Part shown: positions 27,707 through 36,048 of the stretch, piece by piece | How positions within the stretch are numbered: position 1 is the first letter of the stretch | Layout: each line of letters begins with the position of its first letter | Assembly (NCBI GenBank): GCA_902573725.1 | Contig: CACGLE010000002.1 | Location: 1-64,000, forward strand | Direction: 5' to 3' | DNA: 64,000 bases | From: an uncultured SAR116 cluster alpha proteobacterium | Lineage (GTDB): Bacteria; Pseudomonadota; Alphaproteobacteria; Puniceispirillales; Puniceispirillaceae | The notes under the pieces: generated by a model | What the model saw: the letters and a program-made list of their open reading frames with translations, nothing else | The model's database searches: none | What the model was told of the DNA's origin: nothing | Position numbers and translations under genes: made by a program

Positions 27707-28549
27707 TTACCTCAATATATTTATTGATATTTGGATTTTTGCTCTCTGCTCAACATCAAGGTGTCTGTTTAAATACTTATTAGCAACCCCAAAAATAAAA
27801 ATTATGACCAATGTTAATAATATGAAATACATCGCCACTATTGGATAAGGCAGAAACGGATTAAATGTCTTATCTGAAAAATAATTAGCGTAATATAATG
27901 CGTCACCAGACTGCCTCCAGGCTGGAAAGCCAGAGAAAAAAATTAGTGATGTAGCATGAAATAGAAAAATAGCTTCATTAGTATATGAGGGCCAAGCCAG
28001 ACGTAACATAGAGGGCCAAATAATACGCCAGAATTTACTCCATCCAGTTATGCCATATGCCTCCGCTGCTTCTAATTCACCGGAGGGAACAGAGCGAATT
28101 GCACCGTAAAATATTTCTGCTGAATATGCAGCAGTATTGAAAAAAAGTACGATTAACCCGCCAAGCCAAGCTCTTGTGAGCCAGCGTGTTTCAGCAGATA
28201 ATGTTATGAATCCTAAATCAAATTCAATGCCGACTTTAGGTAGAAGTACAAAAAACTCATAAGCGAAGAAAAATTGAATAAAAAGAGGAGACCCTCTAAA
28301 CACAAAAATGATACTTTCAGATGGTATTCTTAAAAGTGCAAGCTTATGGTTTTTGCCTACAGCAAGAATTATTGAAAACCAAAAACCAAAAAAAACAGCA
28401 ATTATTCCAAAATAAATATTCCAAATTAACCCAGAGCCAATTAATACAACCTGTTCACATATCGTAATATCAGTTTTTGGCAAGATACGTTCACCAATCC
28501 CAATTGAACGCAGACCATAATCCTGTAATGTTGCCCAACAAGAGCTCAT
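27707..28549 (-). CDS. aotM: Basic amino acid ABC transporter permease (HisM/AotM type)
   Basis: This polar-amino-acid permease of 280 aa has the HEAA coupling loop ELEAAEAYGITGWSKFWRII and hydrophobic segments throughout. FRGSPLFIQFFF is the conserved RGTP-type motif of the HisMQ family. It follows the first permease by 2 nt and precedes the deacylase gene by 36 nt. With HisQ-type partner, ATPase and binding protein in the same run it forms an arginine/ornithine/histidine-type importer. The aot name rests on the AotO-like gene, so it is tentative. Confidence 0.82.
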   Translation of the reverse strand: MSSCWATLQDYGLRSIGIGERILPKTDITICEQVVLIGSGLIWNIYFGIIAVFFGFWFSIILAVGKNHKLALLRIPSESIIFVFRGSPLFIQFFFAYEFFVLLPKVGIEFDLGFITLSAETRWLTRAWLGGLIVLFFNTAAYSAEIFYGAIRSVPSGELEAAEAYGITGWSKFWRIIWPSMLRLAWPSYTNEAIFLFHATSLIFFSGFPAWRQSGDALYYANYFSDKTFNPFLPYPIVAMYFILLTLVIIFIFGVANKYLNRHLDVEQRAKIQISINILR

Positions 28550-28551
28550 CC

Positions 28552-29433
28552 TTAATATCCTTGTAGCTCTTTGCCAGCCATTGTTGCCTGACCTTTGCTT
28601 AATTTTATTTGAAGCCGTTTTAGCACCTTACTACTTGCCCATGTCATTAATAAATAAAACACCAATAACCCAGCAAAATAATAGACCCTCCAATCTGGAT
28701 GGGGATAAGCATACATAGAGGTCTTAGAACCACCAAGCTCTCGTGCCCAATACACTATATCCTCAACTCCCAGTAAAAATAATAGAGGCGTTGCTTTAAT
28801 TAATATCATCCATAAATTTGATAAACCAGGAATTGCATATATCCACATTTGGGGCACTAAAATTCGCCAAAAAATTTGTTTTTGCGTAAATCCAAAAGCA
28901 GCACCGGTTTCTGTTTGCGTCTTGGGAACTGCTCTCATAGCCCCACTTAAAACATTGCCCGCAAAAGCACCAAAAACAATTGCAAAAGCAATTAATGCTA
29001 ATGTAAATGCGTAAAGCTGATGTACCCACAATTCTGCTGTTGATAAAGGTAGTTTAGCTGACTTACAAACAACGAAATCTGTACCCTGCCATATTGGTTC
29101 CACTACATCAAAGCATATTATTTTATGACGAATAAATTCAAAAAACTGGTCGAGTGCTAAAGGCACAAACAAAAAGAAAACTACATCTGGTATACCCCTA
29201 ACCATATTAATATAGCACTTCGAAAATATTTGAATAATCCAGTTAGATGAGCGCGTGCCGATTGTAGCAACAAATCCAAACAACAGAGATAAGGGAGCAG
29301 CAATTGCCAGCAACACCAAAACGACTAAAAATGATACGTAAAACGCAAAATGTTTAGCGGTAGTTAAATAACATATTACCCAGAAAAACTCCGTTAATGT
29401 CGATGGATCTGCACAAACATTAAACATTGGCAA
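28552..29433 (-). CDS. aotQ: Basic amino acid ABC transporter permease (HisQ/AotQ type)
   Basis: This 293-aa permease has the family motif INMVRGIPDVVFFLF and the coupling loop QTETGAAFGFTQKQIFWRI, in which the EAA region is slightly altered to ETGAAFG. It carries an insertion between the first and second halves (around residues 100-130, with ICFDVVEPIW), seen in some AotQ-like permeases. It lies 89 nt after the binding-protein gene, with a strong hairpin in the gap, and 2 nt before the second permease. Confidence 0.82.
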   Translation of the reverse strand: MPMFNVCADPSTLTEFFWVICYLTTAKHFAFYVSFLVVLVLLAIAAPLSLLFGFVATIGTRSSNWIIQIFSKCYINMVRGIPDVVFFLFVPLALDQFFEFIRHKIICFDVVEPIWQGTDFVVCKSAKLPLSTAELWVHQLYAFTLALIAFAIVFGAFAGNVLSGAMRAVPKTQTETGAAFGFTQKQIFWRILVPQMWIYAIPGLSNLWMILIKATPLLFLLGVEDIVYWARELGGSKTSMYAYPHPDWRVYYFAGLLVFYLLMTWASSKVLKRLQIKLSKGQATMAGKELQGY

Positions 29434-29479
29434 TCCTTTTATCTGGGAATTAACTAATATTGACTAAAACTAATGGTTT

Positions 29480-29515
29480 GGTAAGACGCAGACCAACATA
29501 AATCTACGTCTTACC
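29480..29515. terminator. Strong intercistronic hairpin after the binding-protein gene
   Basis: GGTAAGACGCAGA and TCTACGTCTTACC form a 13-bp stem with one mismatch (outer arms 29480-29488 and 29507-29515). It lies just after the aotJ-like stop. On the minus strand it is not directly followed by T residues, so mRNA 3'-end protection or processing is more likely than termination. The opposite strand does have a T run (TCCTTTTTT), but no plus-strand gene ends here. Confidence 0.6.
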
Positions 29516-29522
29516 TCCTTTT

Positions 29523-30254
29523 TTATTTGCAATCGGGAAAAGTTTCACTGATTTCCCATTCAGTAATTAGAGAATTCAATGAACCATCATCGCACATTGA
29601 GTTGATTGCTGAATTAAATTTATCTTTCAAAGAAGAATCTGATTTACGAATACCCATTCCAACGCCTCCACCAATAAAAACGCTGTCACCCGCAAAACTT
29701 AACTCACCACCTGATTCCTCTACAAAAGGTTTTAAAAATGCATCATCAGCAAGAACAGCATCTGCTTCACCATTTCTAACAGCGGCGATTGTTTCATCAG
29801 GTGTAGCAAATTCTACCAAAGTGGCTCCAGAATCGACTATATAACTTGCCTGTATTGTTCCAGTTTGAGCTGCTATCACACCGGATTTTAAATTAACAGA
29901 CGCTCCTGATAATGTAACGTATGTTGAAGGGTCTGGCATAGTATACGGCCTGGTAAAATCGATTTCTTTCATACGCTCTTCCGTGATAGACATACCAGCT
30001 ATTATAGTATCGTAATTTCCCCCTTTTAAGTTTGGAATAATTGAGTCCCAATCATTCTTTACCCAAGCGCAGTCAAGATTTGCCCGCTTACATAATTCGT
30101 TTCCTAGGTCAATTTCAAATCCTATAAATTGGCCATTATCATCAATGCCGTTATAAGGCATATAGGCACCTTCTGTACCCATTCGAACAGTATCTGCATA
30201 GACTGTGCTTATTGCAAAACTTGCAAAAACAGCTGCAATTAGAATTTTTTTCAT
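29523..30254 (-). CDS. aotJ: Basic amino acid-binding periplasmic protein (ArgT/AotJ type)
   Basis: This SBP_bac_3 binding protein of 243 aa has a signal peptide (ILIAAVFASFAISTVYA) followed by the family start TVRMGTEGAYMPYNGIDDNG. Characteristic motifs are GFEIDLGNELC, DSIIPNLKGGNYDTIIAGMS and the C-terminal WEISETFPDC, with Cys pairs that may form disulfides. It is placed between the ATPase (38 nt upstream) and the permeases. The following hairpin probably raises its relative mRNA level. Confidence 0.88.
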   Translation of the reverse strand: MKKILIAAVFASFAISTVYADTVRMGTEGAYMPYNGIDDNGQFIGFEIDLGNELCKRANLDCAWVKNDWDSIIPNLKGGNYDTIIAGMSITEERMKEIDFTRPYTMPDPSTYVTLSGASVNLKSGVIAAQTGTIQASYIVDSGATLVEFATPDETIAAVRNGEADAVLADDAFLKPFVEESGGELSFAGDSVFIGGGVGMGIRKSDSSLKDKFNSAINSMCDDGSLNSLITEWEISETFPDCK

Positions 30255-30292
30255 AACATTTCTCCTATCTAAACATTTAAGTGCATTTCAAT

Positions 30293-31072
30293 TTAACTCG
30301 CAGCTGCACTTAAAAACTGCTTTAGCCGTTGAGATTTGGGTTTTCCAAACAAACTGTCCGGATGACCTTCTTCTTCGACAATTCCCTGATGCAGGAAATA
30401 CACTCGATCTGACAAATCACGTGCTAGCTGCATATCATGAGTCACTAAAAGCATGGTACGCCCCTCTGATGCAAGATCTTTTATAACTTTCACCACTTCT
30501 TGTTCAAGCTCTGGGTCAAGAGCAGAAGTAGGCTCGTCAAATAATAAAGCATCGGGTTCCATTGCAAGTGCTCTCGCGATAGCCGCCCTTTGTTGTTGAC
30601 CACCTGATAATTGAGCTGGCCAAGCATCTGCTTTATCTGCGATACCAACTTTTTCGAGAAGGGAATAAGCTACATCTCGCATAATATGCCTATCTTTTCT
30701 AAGAACGGTAACTGGCGCTTCAATTACATTATCCAAAATCGACAAATGAGACCATAAATTAAATGATTGGAAAACCATTGATAAATTGGTTCTAAACTTA
30801 ATAATCTGCTTTTTATCAGATAACTGCCTAGAATCTGTTTTATTAGTCCAAGATACAGCCTCTCCCTTGAAAATTATTTCACCAGCCTGTGGAATCTCTA
30901 ACAAATTACAGCATCGCAATAATGTTGATTTTCCAGACCCAGAGGAGCCAATAAAACTAATTACGGACCCTGCATATGCTGAAAAACTTATGTCTTTTAA
31001 AACTGAAAGTTTGTCATAATTTTTCTTGAGGTTACGCACCTCTAAAATTGGGCTATTTTCAATTATATCCAA
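30293..31072 (-). CDS. aotP: Basic amino acid ABC transporter ATPase (HisP/AotP type)
   Basis: This 259-aa ATPase has Walker A GSSGSGKSTLLRC, the HisP-type VFQSFNLWSHLSILDNVIE Q-loop region, the signature LSGGQQQRAAIARA, Walker B LLFDEPTSALD and the H-loop LVTHDM. There is no extra regulatory domain, as is usual for polar amino acid importers. It is first in the operon. The 246-nt divergent gap upstream (31073-31318) must hold its promoter and that of trhO. I see no clear operator there. Confidence 0.9.
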   Translation of the reverse strand: MDIIENSPILEVRNLKKNYDKLSVLKDISFSAYAGSVISFIGSSGSGKSTLLRCCNLLEIPQAGEIIFKGEAVSWTNKTDSRQLSDKKQIIKFRTNLSMVFQSFNLWSHLSILDNVIEAPVTVLRKDRHIMRDVAYSLLEKVGIADKADAWPAQLSGGQQQRAAIARALAMEPDALLFDEPTSALDPELEQEVVKVIKDLASEGRTMLLVTHDMQLARDLSDRVYFLHQGIVEEEGHPDSLFGKPKSQRLKQFLSAAAS

Positions 31073-31318
31073 AACGAATCTATCCTGATAAAATTTTAGC
31101 TATATATGATTTCCCTAAGCGAAACCAATATGATTCTTTTTACCATAGCGTCTTATTGTAATATTATAAAGAAATCAAAAAACAAAAATTACTCATTTTA
31201 ATTTTTAAAAATCAAACCACAACTATACTTGCGGATAAATTAGATTAGATGCTATATCCATCTACACGCTTATTGGGCTTTAGATTAAATTTGAATTTCT
31301 GCTTAGCAATATTTTAAT

Positions 31319-32287
31319 ATGACAAAAAAAGCACAAGAAATGATTAAAAGATCCGAGGAAATGCCCTTTTTGATCGCAGCTCTTTATCATTTTGTTAGCC
31401 TGAATAAAATAGATGAGTGGCAAACAAAAATAAAAAATTACTGTGATGAACAATCTCTGTTTGGAACTATTCTTATTGCTCCAGAAGGGATAAATGGAAC
31501 AGTTGCAGGAAGCCATAAAGGCATAAATAATTTTGTTTACTGGTTATGTAATCAACCTCAATTTAAAGAATTGGAAATAAAATATTCCCAAAATGAAAGT
31601 TGTCCTTTTCACCGCATGAAAGTACGACTAAAAAAAGAAATAGTAACTATGGGAAAACCTGATATCAACCCGTCGAAATCTAGAGGTGTTTACGTAAAAC
31701 CCCAAGATTGGAACAATTTAATTTTATCTCCAGATGTACTGGTTGTTGATACTCGTAATGATTACGAAATAGCTATTGGGCAATTTAAAGACGCTATAAA
31801 CCCTAATACAACTTCGTTTCGTGATTTTCCAAATTGGGCAGACAATTTTGCCTCTCAGGGAAGAAATATTAAACCAACTAAAATTGCTATGTATTGTACT
31901 GGGGGAATTAGATGTGAAAAATCAACAGCCTATATGAAAAGGCTTGGGTTTGATGAGGTTTATCATCTACGAGGCGGAATCCTTAAATATTTTGAAGAAG
32001 TTCCTTCTAATGAATCACTTTGGCAAGGGGAATGTTTTGTGTTTGATGATAGGGTTAGCGTTGACCATACATTAGAAAAAGGAGCCTACACATTATGTAA
32101 TGCCTGCAGACAACCTTTATCTGAGGCTGACCTGGAAACAAGCAGCTATCAACCTGGAATTAGTTGCCCAAAGTGTATTTCAAAAACAAGCCCGAAACAA
32201 AAAGAGCGTTTTAAAGAAAGGCAAAAACAAGTTAAATTAGCTCAGAGACGAGGTCAGAAACATATAGGTGCTTCGATCAAAAAGTAA
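31319..32287 (+). CDS. trhO: tRNA uridine(34) hydroxylase TrhO (rhodanese family)
   Basis: This YceA/TrhO protein hydroxylates wobble uridine-34 in an oxygen-dependent way, the first step towards 5-oxyacetyl-type modifications. The N-terminal domain (ILIAPEGINGTVAG) and the rhodanese domain with active-site loop MYCTGGIRCEKS around residue 200 are intact. The C-terminal Cys-rich part (CNACRQPL, CPKC) can hold zinc. The start is uncertain: ATG 31319 gives 14 residues before MPFLIAALYHF, and ATG 31361 may be the true one. It converges on rpe. Confidence 0.92.
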   Translation: MTKKAQEMIKRSEEMPFLIAALYHFVSLNKIDEWQTKIKNYCDEQSLFGTILIAPEGINGTVAGSHKGINNFVYWLCNQPQFKELEIKYSQNESCPFHRMKVRLKKEIVTMGKPDINPSKSRGVYVKPQDWNNLILSPDVLVVDTRNDYEIAIGQFKDAINPNTTSFRDFPNWADNFASQGRNIKPTKIAMYCTGGIRCEKSTAYMKRLGFDEVYHLRGGILKYFEEVPSNESLWQGECFVFDDRVSVDHTLEKGAYTLCNACRQPLSEADLETSSYQPGISCPKCISKTSPKQKERFKERQKQVKLAQRRGQKHIGASIKK

Positions 32288-32304
32288 AAAGTATAAAACT
32301 TTTT
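32286..32304. terminator. AT-rich hairpin between convergent trhO and rpe
   Basis: AAAAAGT (32286-32292) and ACTTTTT (32298-32304) form a perfect 7-bp stem with a 5-nt loop. The structure spans the trhO stop and lies in the 32-nt gap to rpe. It could terminate in both directions, but it has only one G-C pair, so the case is weak. Confidence 0.35.
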
Positions 32305-32319
32305 ATTAATTATAATATT

Positions 32320-32976
32320 TTAGTTGCCTCTAATTGATTTTATTCGAGACTCATATTGCTCTTGGCCTGCACCAAAAATAGCTGAACCAGCAACAAGATT
32401 ATTTGCGCCAGCTGCAACTGCTAAGGAGGCCGTTTGAGCGGTGATACCACCATCTACTTGTAATTGAATTGGCCTATCGCCAATTAGTTTCCTAGCTAGT
32501 TGTACTTTATTTAACATTGTTGAAATAAATTTTTGACCGCCAAAACCTGGATTTACTGTCATAATTAGAATTAAACCAATTTTATCTAAAACTTGTGAGA
32601 GATTTTCAACACCAGTGTGAGGGTTTAACGCAACTCCGGCGCAACAATCATGATCATCAATAACTGACAAAACTCTATCAAGGTGATTACACGCTTCATA
32701 ATGTACTGTAATACCGTTGCATCCTGCCTGTTTCATATCTGTAATTAATAGTTCCGGGTTACTCACCATTAGATGTGCATCAAAATAACTTGATGAGCTT
32801 TTCCGAAGGGCAGAGATAACAGGAGCCCCAAAGCTTATATTTGGAACAAAATTACCGTCCATTACATCAAGATGAATCCAGTCCGCCCCAGCTTTTTCAA
32901 CTTTGTCAACTTCAGCTGAAAGATCTCCAAAATCAGCAGCTAAAATAGAAGGAGCAATTATAATACCAGAGTTCAT
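32320..32976 (-). CDS. rpe: Ribulose-phosphate 3-epimerase
   Basis: This TIM-barrel epimerase of 218 aa interconverts ribulose 5-phosphate and xylulose 5-phosphate. The metal and catalytic segments are PSILAADFGDL, IHLDVMDGNFVPNISFG, DAHLMVSNP and the C-terminal VDGGITAQTASLA. Its ATG overlaps the helicase stop by 4 nt, so the two are translated from one message although they have no obvious functional link. It can pass ribose from the nucleoside operon into central metabolism. Confidence 0.95.
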   Translation of the reverse strand: MNSGIIIAPSILAADFGDLSAEVDKVEKAGADWIHLDVMDGNFVPNISFGAPVISALRKSSSSYFDAHLMVSNPELLITDMKQAGCNGITVHYEACNHLDRVLSVIDDHDCCAGVALNPHTGVENLSQVLDKIGLILIMTVNPGFGGQKFISTMLNKVQLARKLIGDRPIQLQVDGGITAQTASLAVAAGANNLVAGSAIFGAGQEQYESRIKSIRGN

Positions 32977-34799
32977 AATACTACCACATTCTTTGCCTTG
33001 AAATAGGGCAAGTTATCCTGACTTGAACAACCCATAACTGTAATCCTCTCAATTATTTGCAACGCACGTTGATATTTGCGCTCTAGTTCTTCTTCCTCTA
33101 AAGCTTCAAACTGCTGTCCACACAATAATATGCCATGATTAGATTGCAATGCTCTTATTCTTTTACCATGCATTAAACCATCTACTAATATAGCGTGATT
33201 AAATTCCTCCTGTTTGACAATTTGAATTTTATTTTCGACAAGAAATTTACGTAAAGCTGCTTCACCATCTAATGTAATTTTCCAGAATTCGGAATCAGAA
33301 TTTGATGGTGGACCATCTACAAGTTCAAAAGCCTTGCAAAAAGCAAGGAATATAAGTTCCTGTTTTTCAGCTCCAGTCCATGCTGTGCTCCCAAGTGTGC
33401 GCCATATATTATGATTCATTTCTTCATATACTTGTGGAATACGTTCAAAGAACAAACGATGTAACCCAATATCGTTCACAGAGCTATCCATTTTCTGCTC
33501 TTTATGTATGTCAATAGCTGAAAACGAACCACACACAGGACACCCTGAGTCCGAAAATTTGTCTTTTCTATAAATATGAGAACATCTCAGACCAGAAGTT
33601 AATTTATTATCACACAGATAATAACTTGTTTGCTCATCCGCCGGCTGCTGAGCTATCCATTCAAATCTATTTTTAAATTTTAAATAAGAACCTCTATGAG
33701 ACCAAAGAGTCCATTGCAATTTTTCTACAGGTCCAAAAGTTGACCAATTAGAAGAAACATCTATTACTATACAAGTATCCTTATTAACCGCTGCACGCAA
33801 CCCACGACCCACTGACTGACCCCACAAGACCTTTGATAAAGTTGGCCGCATATGCACAATAATATTACAATGCGGATTGTCCCATCCCTCAGCTAGAACG
33901 CCGACAGAAACAACGGACTCTACTTTACCCTCAGCATGATCTGTTAACATCTGCATCCGCTCTTTAATTGGGGTGCTAGCTGTGATTAGAGAAACACTAA
34001 TTCCCAATTCTTCAATCGCTTCCACAGTGGTTTCAGCAACCGTAACATCTGGACAAAACCATGCTGAAATTGGAATTGGTTTTACATTTCCCCGCTCTTC
34101 CAGGTAGATAGAGCATGCATGGCTTATCATAGATGACTTAATAATTGCCGGTGCCAGTTTTGCTACTGGAAAATCACCACTACTGATATCAATATCTCCA
34201 AGGTCCAAGTCATGAATAAAGTGAGGTCTATATTGTGGTTTTACCAGAATACCCTCATCAAACAGCTTATCCATATTAGCGCCATCAATAATAGCATCAA
34301 ATGCTAGGCTTAACTGGTCTTTTTGGTCTGCTGTTCTTCTTTCTGGCGAGGCTGTCAGGCCTAACATATGAGCATCGTCTCTTCCATTTTCTAAAAAACA
34401 ATCCAAGATCCGTTTGTACCCTGTTCCGTTTGGAGAAACACGATGTGCCTCATCTATAATAACAAGTTTTGCTTGTTCGATGGCATCATCTAATATGTCT
34501 CTTGCACGAGTGCTAGTTGATAGCAACACATCATAATCAGAAAAGGCGGCCTCCGTATGATTGAGACCCAACTTTCTAACTCTATGCTCCTTAGCCAAAG
34601 CCTTTTCAAGCTGCTCAAGCAATACCAACCTATGACACAAAACAATGACTTTTTCACCAGAATAAAATTGTTTTATAATTTCACTAGCAAGCACCGTTTT
34701 ACCGGCGCCAGTTGGGGCTTTAATAATAAAGCGCCGATGAGAATCTAAAATAGACTGAAAATCATCAATAATTTCTTTTTGCCAACGCCTAAGTTGCAT
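32973..34799 (-). CDS. SF2 DEAH-box helicase with a Cys4 zinc-ribbon insert
   Basis: The 608-aa helicase has motif I APTGAGKTVLA near residue 27, motif II IIDEAHRVS, motif III LGLTASPER, and motif VI in WGQSVGRGLRAA. After the RecA-like core comes a Cys4 stretch (YYLCDN, LRCSH, GCPVCGS) that probably binds zinc, then about 180 residues I do not recognise. The class resembles the UvrB/SSL2-related DEAD/DEAH proteins of unknown role in many bacteria. DNA repair is possible, but no nuclease or methylase partner is adjacent to suggest restriction. It starts 4 nt overlapped with rpe at its end. Confidence 0.75.
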   Translation of the reverse strand: MQLRRWQKEIIDDFQSILDSHRRFIIKAPTGAGKTVLASEIIKQFYSGEKVIVLCHRLVLLEQLEKALAKEHRVRKLGLNHTEAAFSDYDVLLSTSTRARDILDDAIEQAKLVIIDEAHRVSPNGTGYKRILDCFLENGRDDAHMLGLTASPERRTADQKDQLSLAFDAIIDGANMDKLFDEGILVKPQYRPHFIHDLDLGDIDISSGDFPVAKLAPAIIKSSMISHACSIYLEERGNVKPIPISAWFCPDVTVAETTVEAIEELGISVSLITASTPIKERMQMLTDHAEGKVESVVSVGVLAEGWDNPHCNIIVHMRPTLSKVLWGQSVGRGLRAAVNKDTCIVIDVSSNWSTFGPVEKLQWTLWSHRGSYLKFKNRFEWIAQQPADEQTSYYLCDNKLTSGLRCSHIYRKDKFSDSGCPVCGSFSAIDIHKEQKMDSSVNDIGLHRLFFERIPQVYEEMNHNIWRTLGSTAWTGAEKQELIFLAFCKAFELVDGPPSNSDSEFWKITLDGEAALRKFLVENKIQIVKQEEFNHAILVDGLMHGKRIRALQSNHGILLCGQQFEALEEEELERKYQRALQIIERITVMGCSSQDNLPYFKAKNVVVL

Positions 34800-34926
34800 G
34801 ATTAGTTTGCCTAATGTTTAATGTTAAATTTAAAAATAAATTTTTACCGGCCAATTCTAAACATGTTTTTTTAAAATTGGGATAAAAAGTTTCTCTTTTG
34901 TTACACTTAATATATCTAATGGCTTT

Positions 34927-35904
34927 TTAAACGTCCGTCTTATTATAAATCGATATTAGTTCTGCTAGAATTGATAAAGCTATTTCAGACGCCGCCCTCC
35001 CCCCGAGCTGTATACCGGCTGGTCCGTGAAGTCTAGAGAGAGAATGCTCCGTAGCACCAGCTTTTTTTAATCGGTCTAATCTTGATCTATGTGTTTTAGT
35101 GCTCCCTAAACAACCTATGTAATAGGCATTTGTTTTTAAAGAATACAGCAAAGCTGGGTCATCAATCTTTGGATCATGAGTAAGTGTTACGATCGCTGTT
35201 TGCTCGTCAACATGTAATTCAGGCAAAATATCCTGCGGCCAACCCAATCTTGTTGCAACATTAGGAAATCTCTTTTCACTCAAAAAAATAGACCTTGGGT
35301 CTATAACTGTGACATTTAAATCCATCGTAACTGAGAGCTTACTTAACACTTGGCTAATATGCCCAGCTCCGATTATAATGAGCTGGTTACAAGGCCTAAT
35401 TCGCAATGTAAATTTTTGCTCTTTATGCTCTAAAGTGCTTTTATGAACAAAATTCATTGCTATGGAAGGTTTTTTGGTTTCAATATATAAATTTTGTAAA
35501 TCTGAAAGAGTAAATATAATGTCTAATGGCTGTCTTTTATTTTCAGCTGCTGATGCTTTTTTCAAAACAGATAATGGTATTCCACTATCTTTAACAGGTA
35601 AAATTAAAACAGATATACTTCCACCACAAGACAATCCAACTTCCCAAGCCGTTTCGTCAGCAATACCAAAATTTTCTATACGAGCCTTGCCATCCTCCAT
35701 AGCAACCTGACTTAAACGAATAACCTCACCTTCAACACAACCGCCAGAGACCGAACCTTCGATGTGCAAATCATCTCTCACCAGCATCAGAGAGCCTGGT
35801 TGTCGAGGAGCAGAGCCCCAAGTTGAGATTACAATGACTAAACATGCCGAATGATTGTTTTGTATCCAACTTGTTAGCAGCGGTAAAAAAGAATTCTGTC
35901 TCAT
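34927..35904 (-). CDS. XdhC/CoxI-family molybdoenzyme maturation protein
   Basis: The 325-aa protein has the two XdhC parts. The N-terminal domain holds GSAPRQPGSLMLV and SGGCVEGEV with the conserved Cys. The C-terminal Rossmann domain holds LIIIGAGHISQVL, and the family end GRAASEIALSILAEL is present. XdhC-like proteins deliver or sulfurate molybdenum cofactor for xanthine-dehydrogenase or CO-dehydrogenase-family enzymes. No xdh or cox structural gene is in the window, so its client is elsewhere. It is flanked by short AT-rich gaps without visible signals. Confidence 0.85.
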   Translation of the reverse strand: MRQNSFLPLLTSWIQNNHSACLVIVISTWGSAPRQPGSLMLVRDDLHIEGSVSGGCVEGEVIRLSQVAMEDGKARIENFGIADETAWEVGLSCGGSISVLILPVKDSGIPLSVLKKASAAENKRQPLDIIFTLSDLQNLYIETKKPSIAMNFVHKSTLEHKEQKFTLRIRPCNQLIIIGAGHISQVLSKLSVTMDLNVTVIDPRSIFLSEKRFPNVATRLGWPQDILPELHVDEQTAIVTLTHDPKIDDPALLYSLKTNAYYIGCLGSTKTHRSRLDRLKKAGATEHSLSRLHGPAGIQLGGRAASEIALSILAELISIYNKTDV

Positions 35905-36048
35905 TGATTAACATTTACATTCATAAAAATCATTTGTTAAGCAAGAATAGCTAATAATACAGAATAAAATAGTATTTAAGTGAAAACAATCCAGTAATCA
36001 TTTTTCAATAAAGTGAAGCCTAACATTTTTAAGAAATCAAGGAAACGC

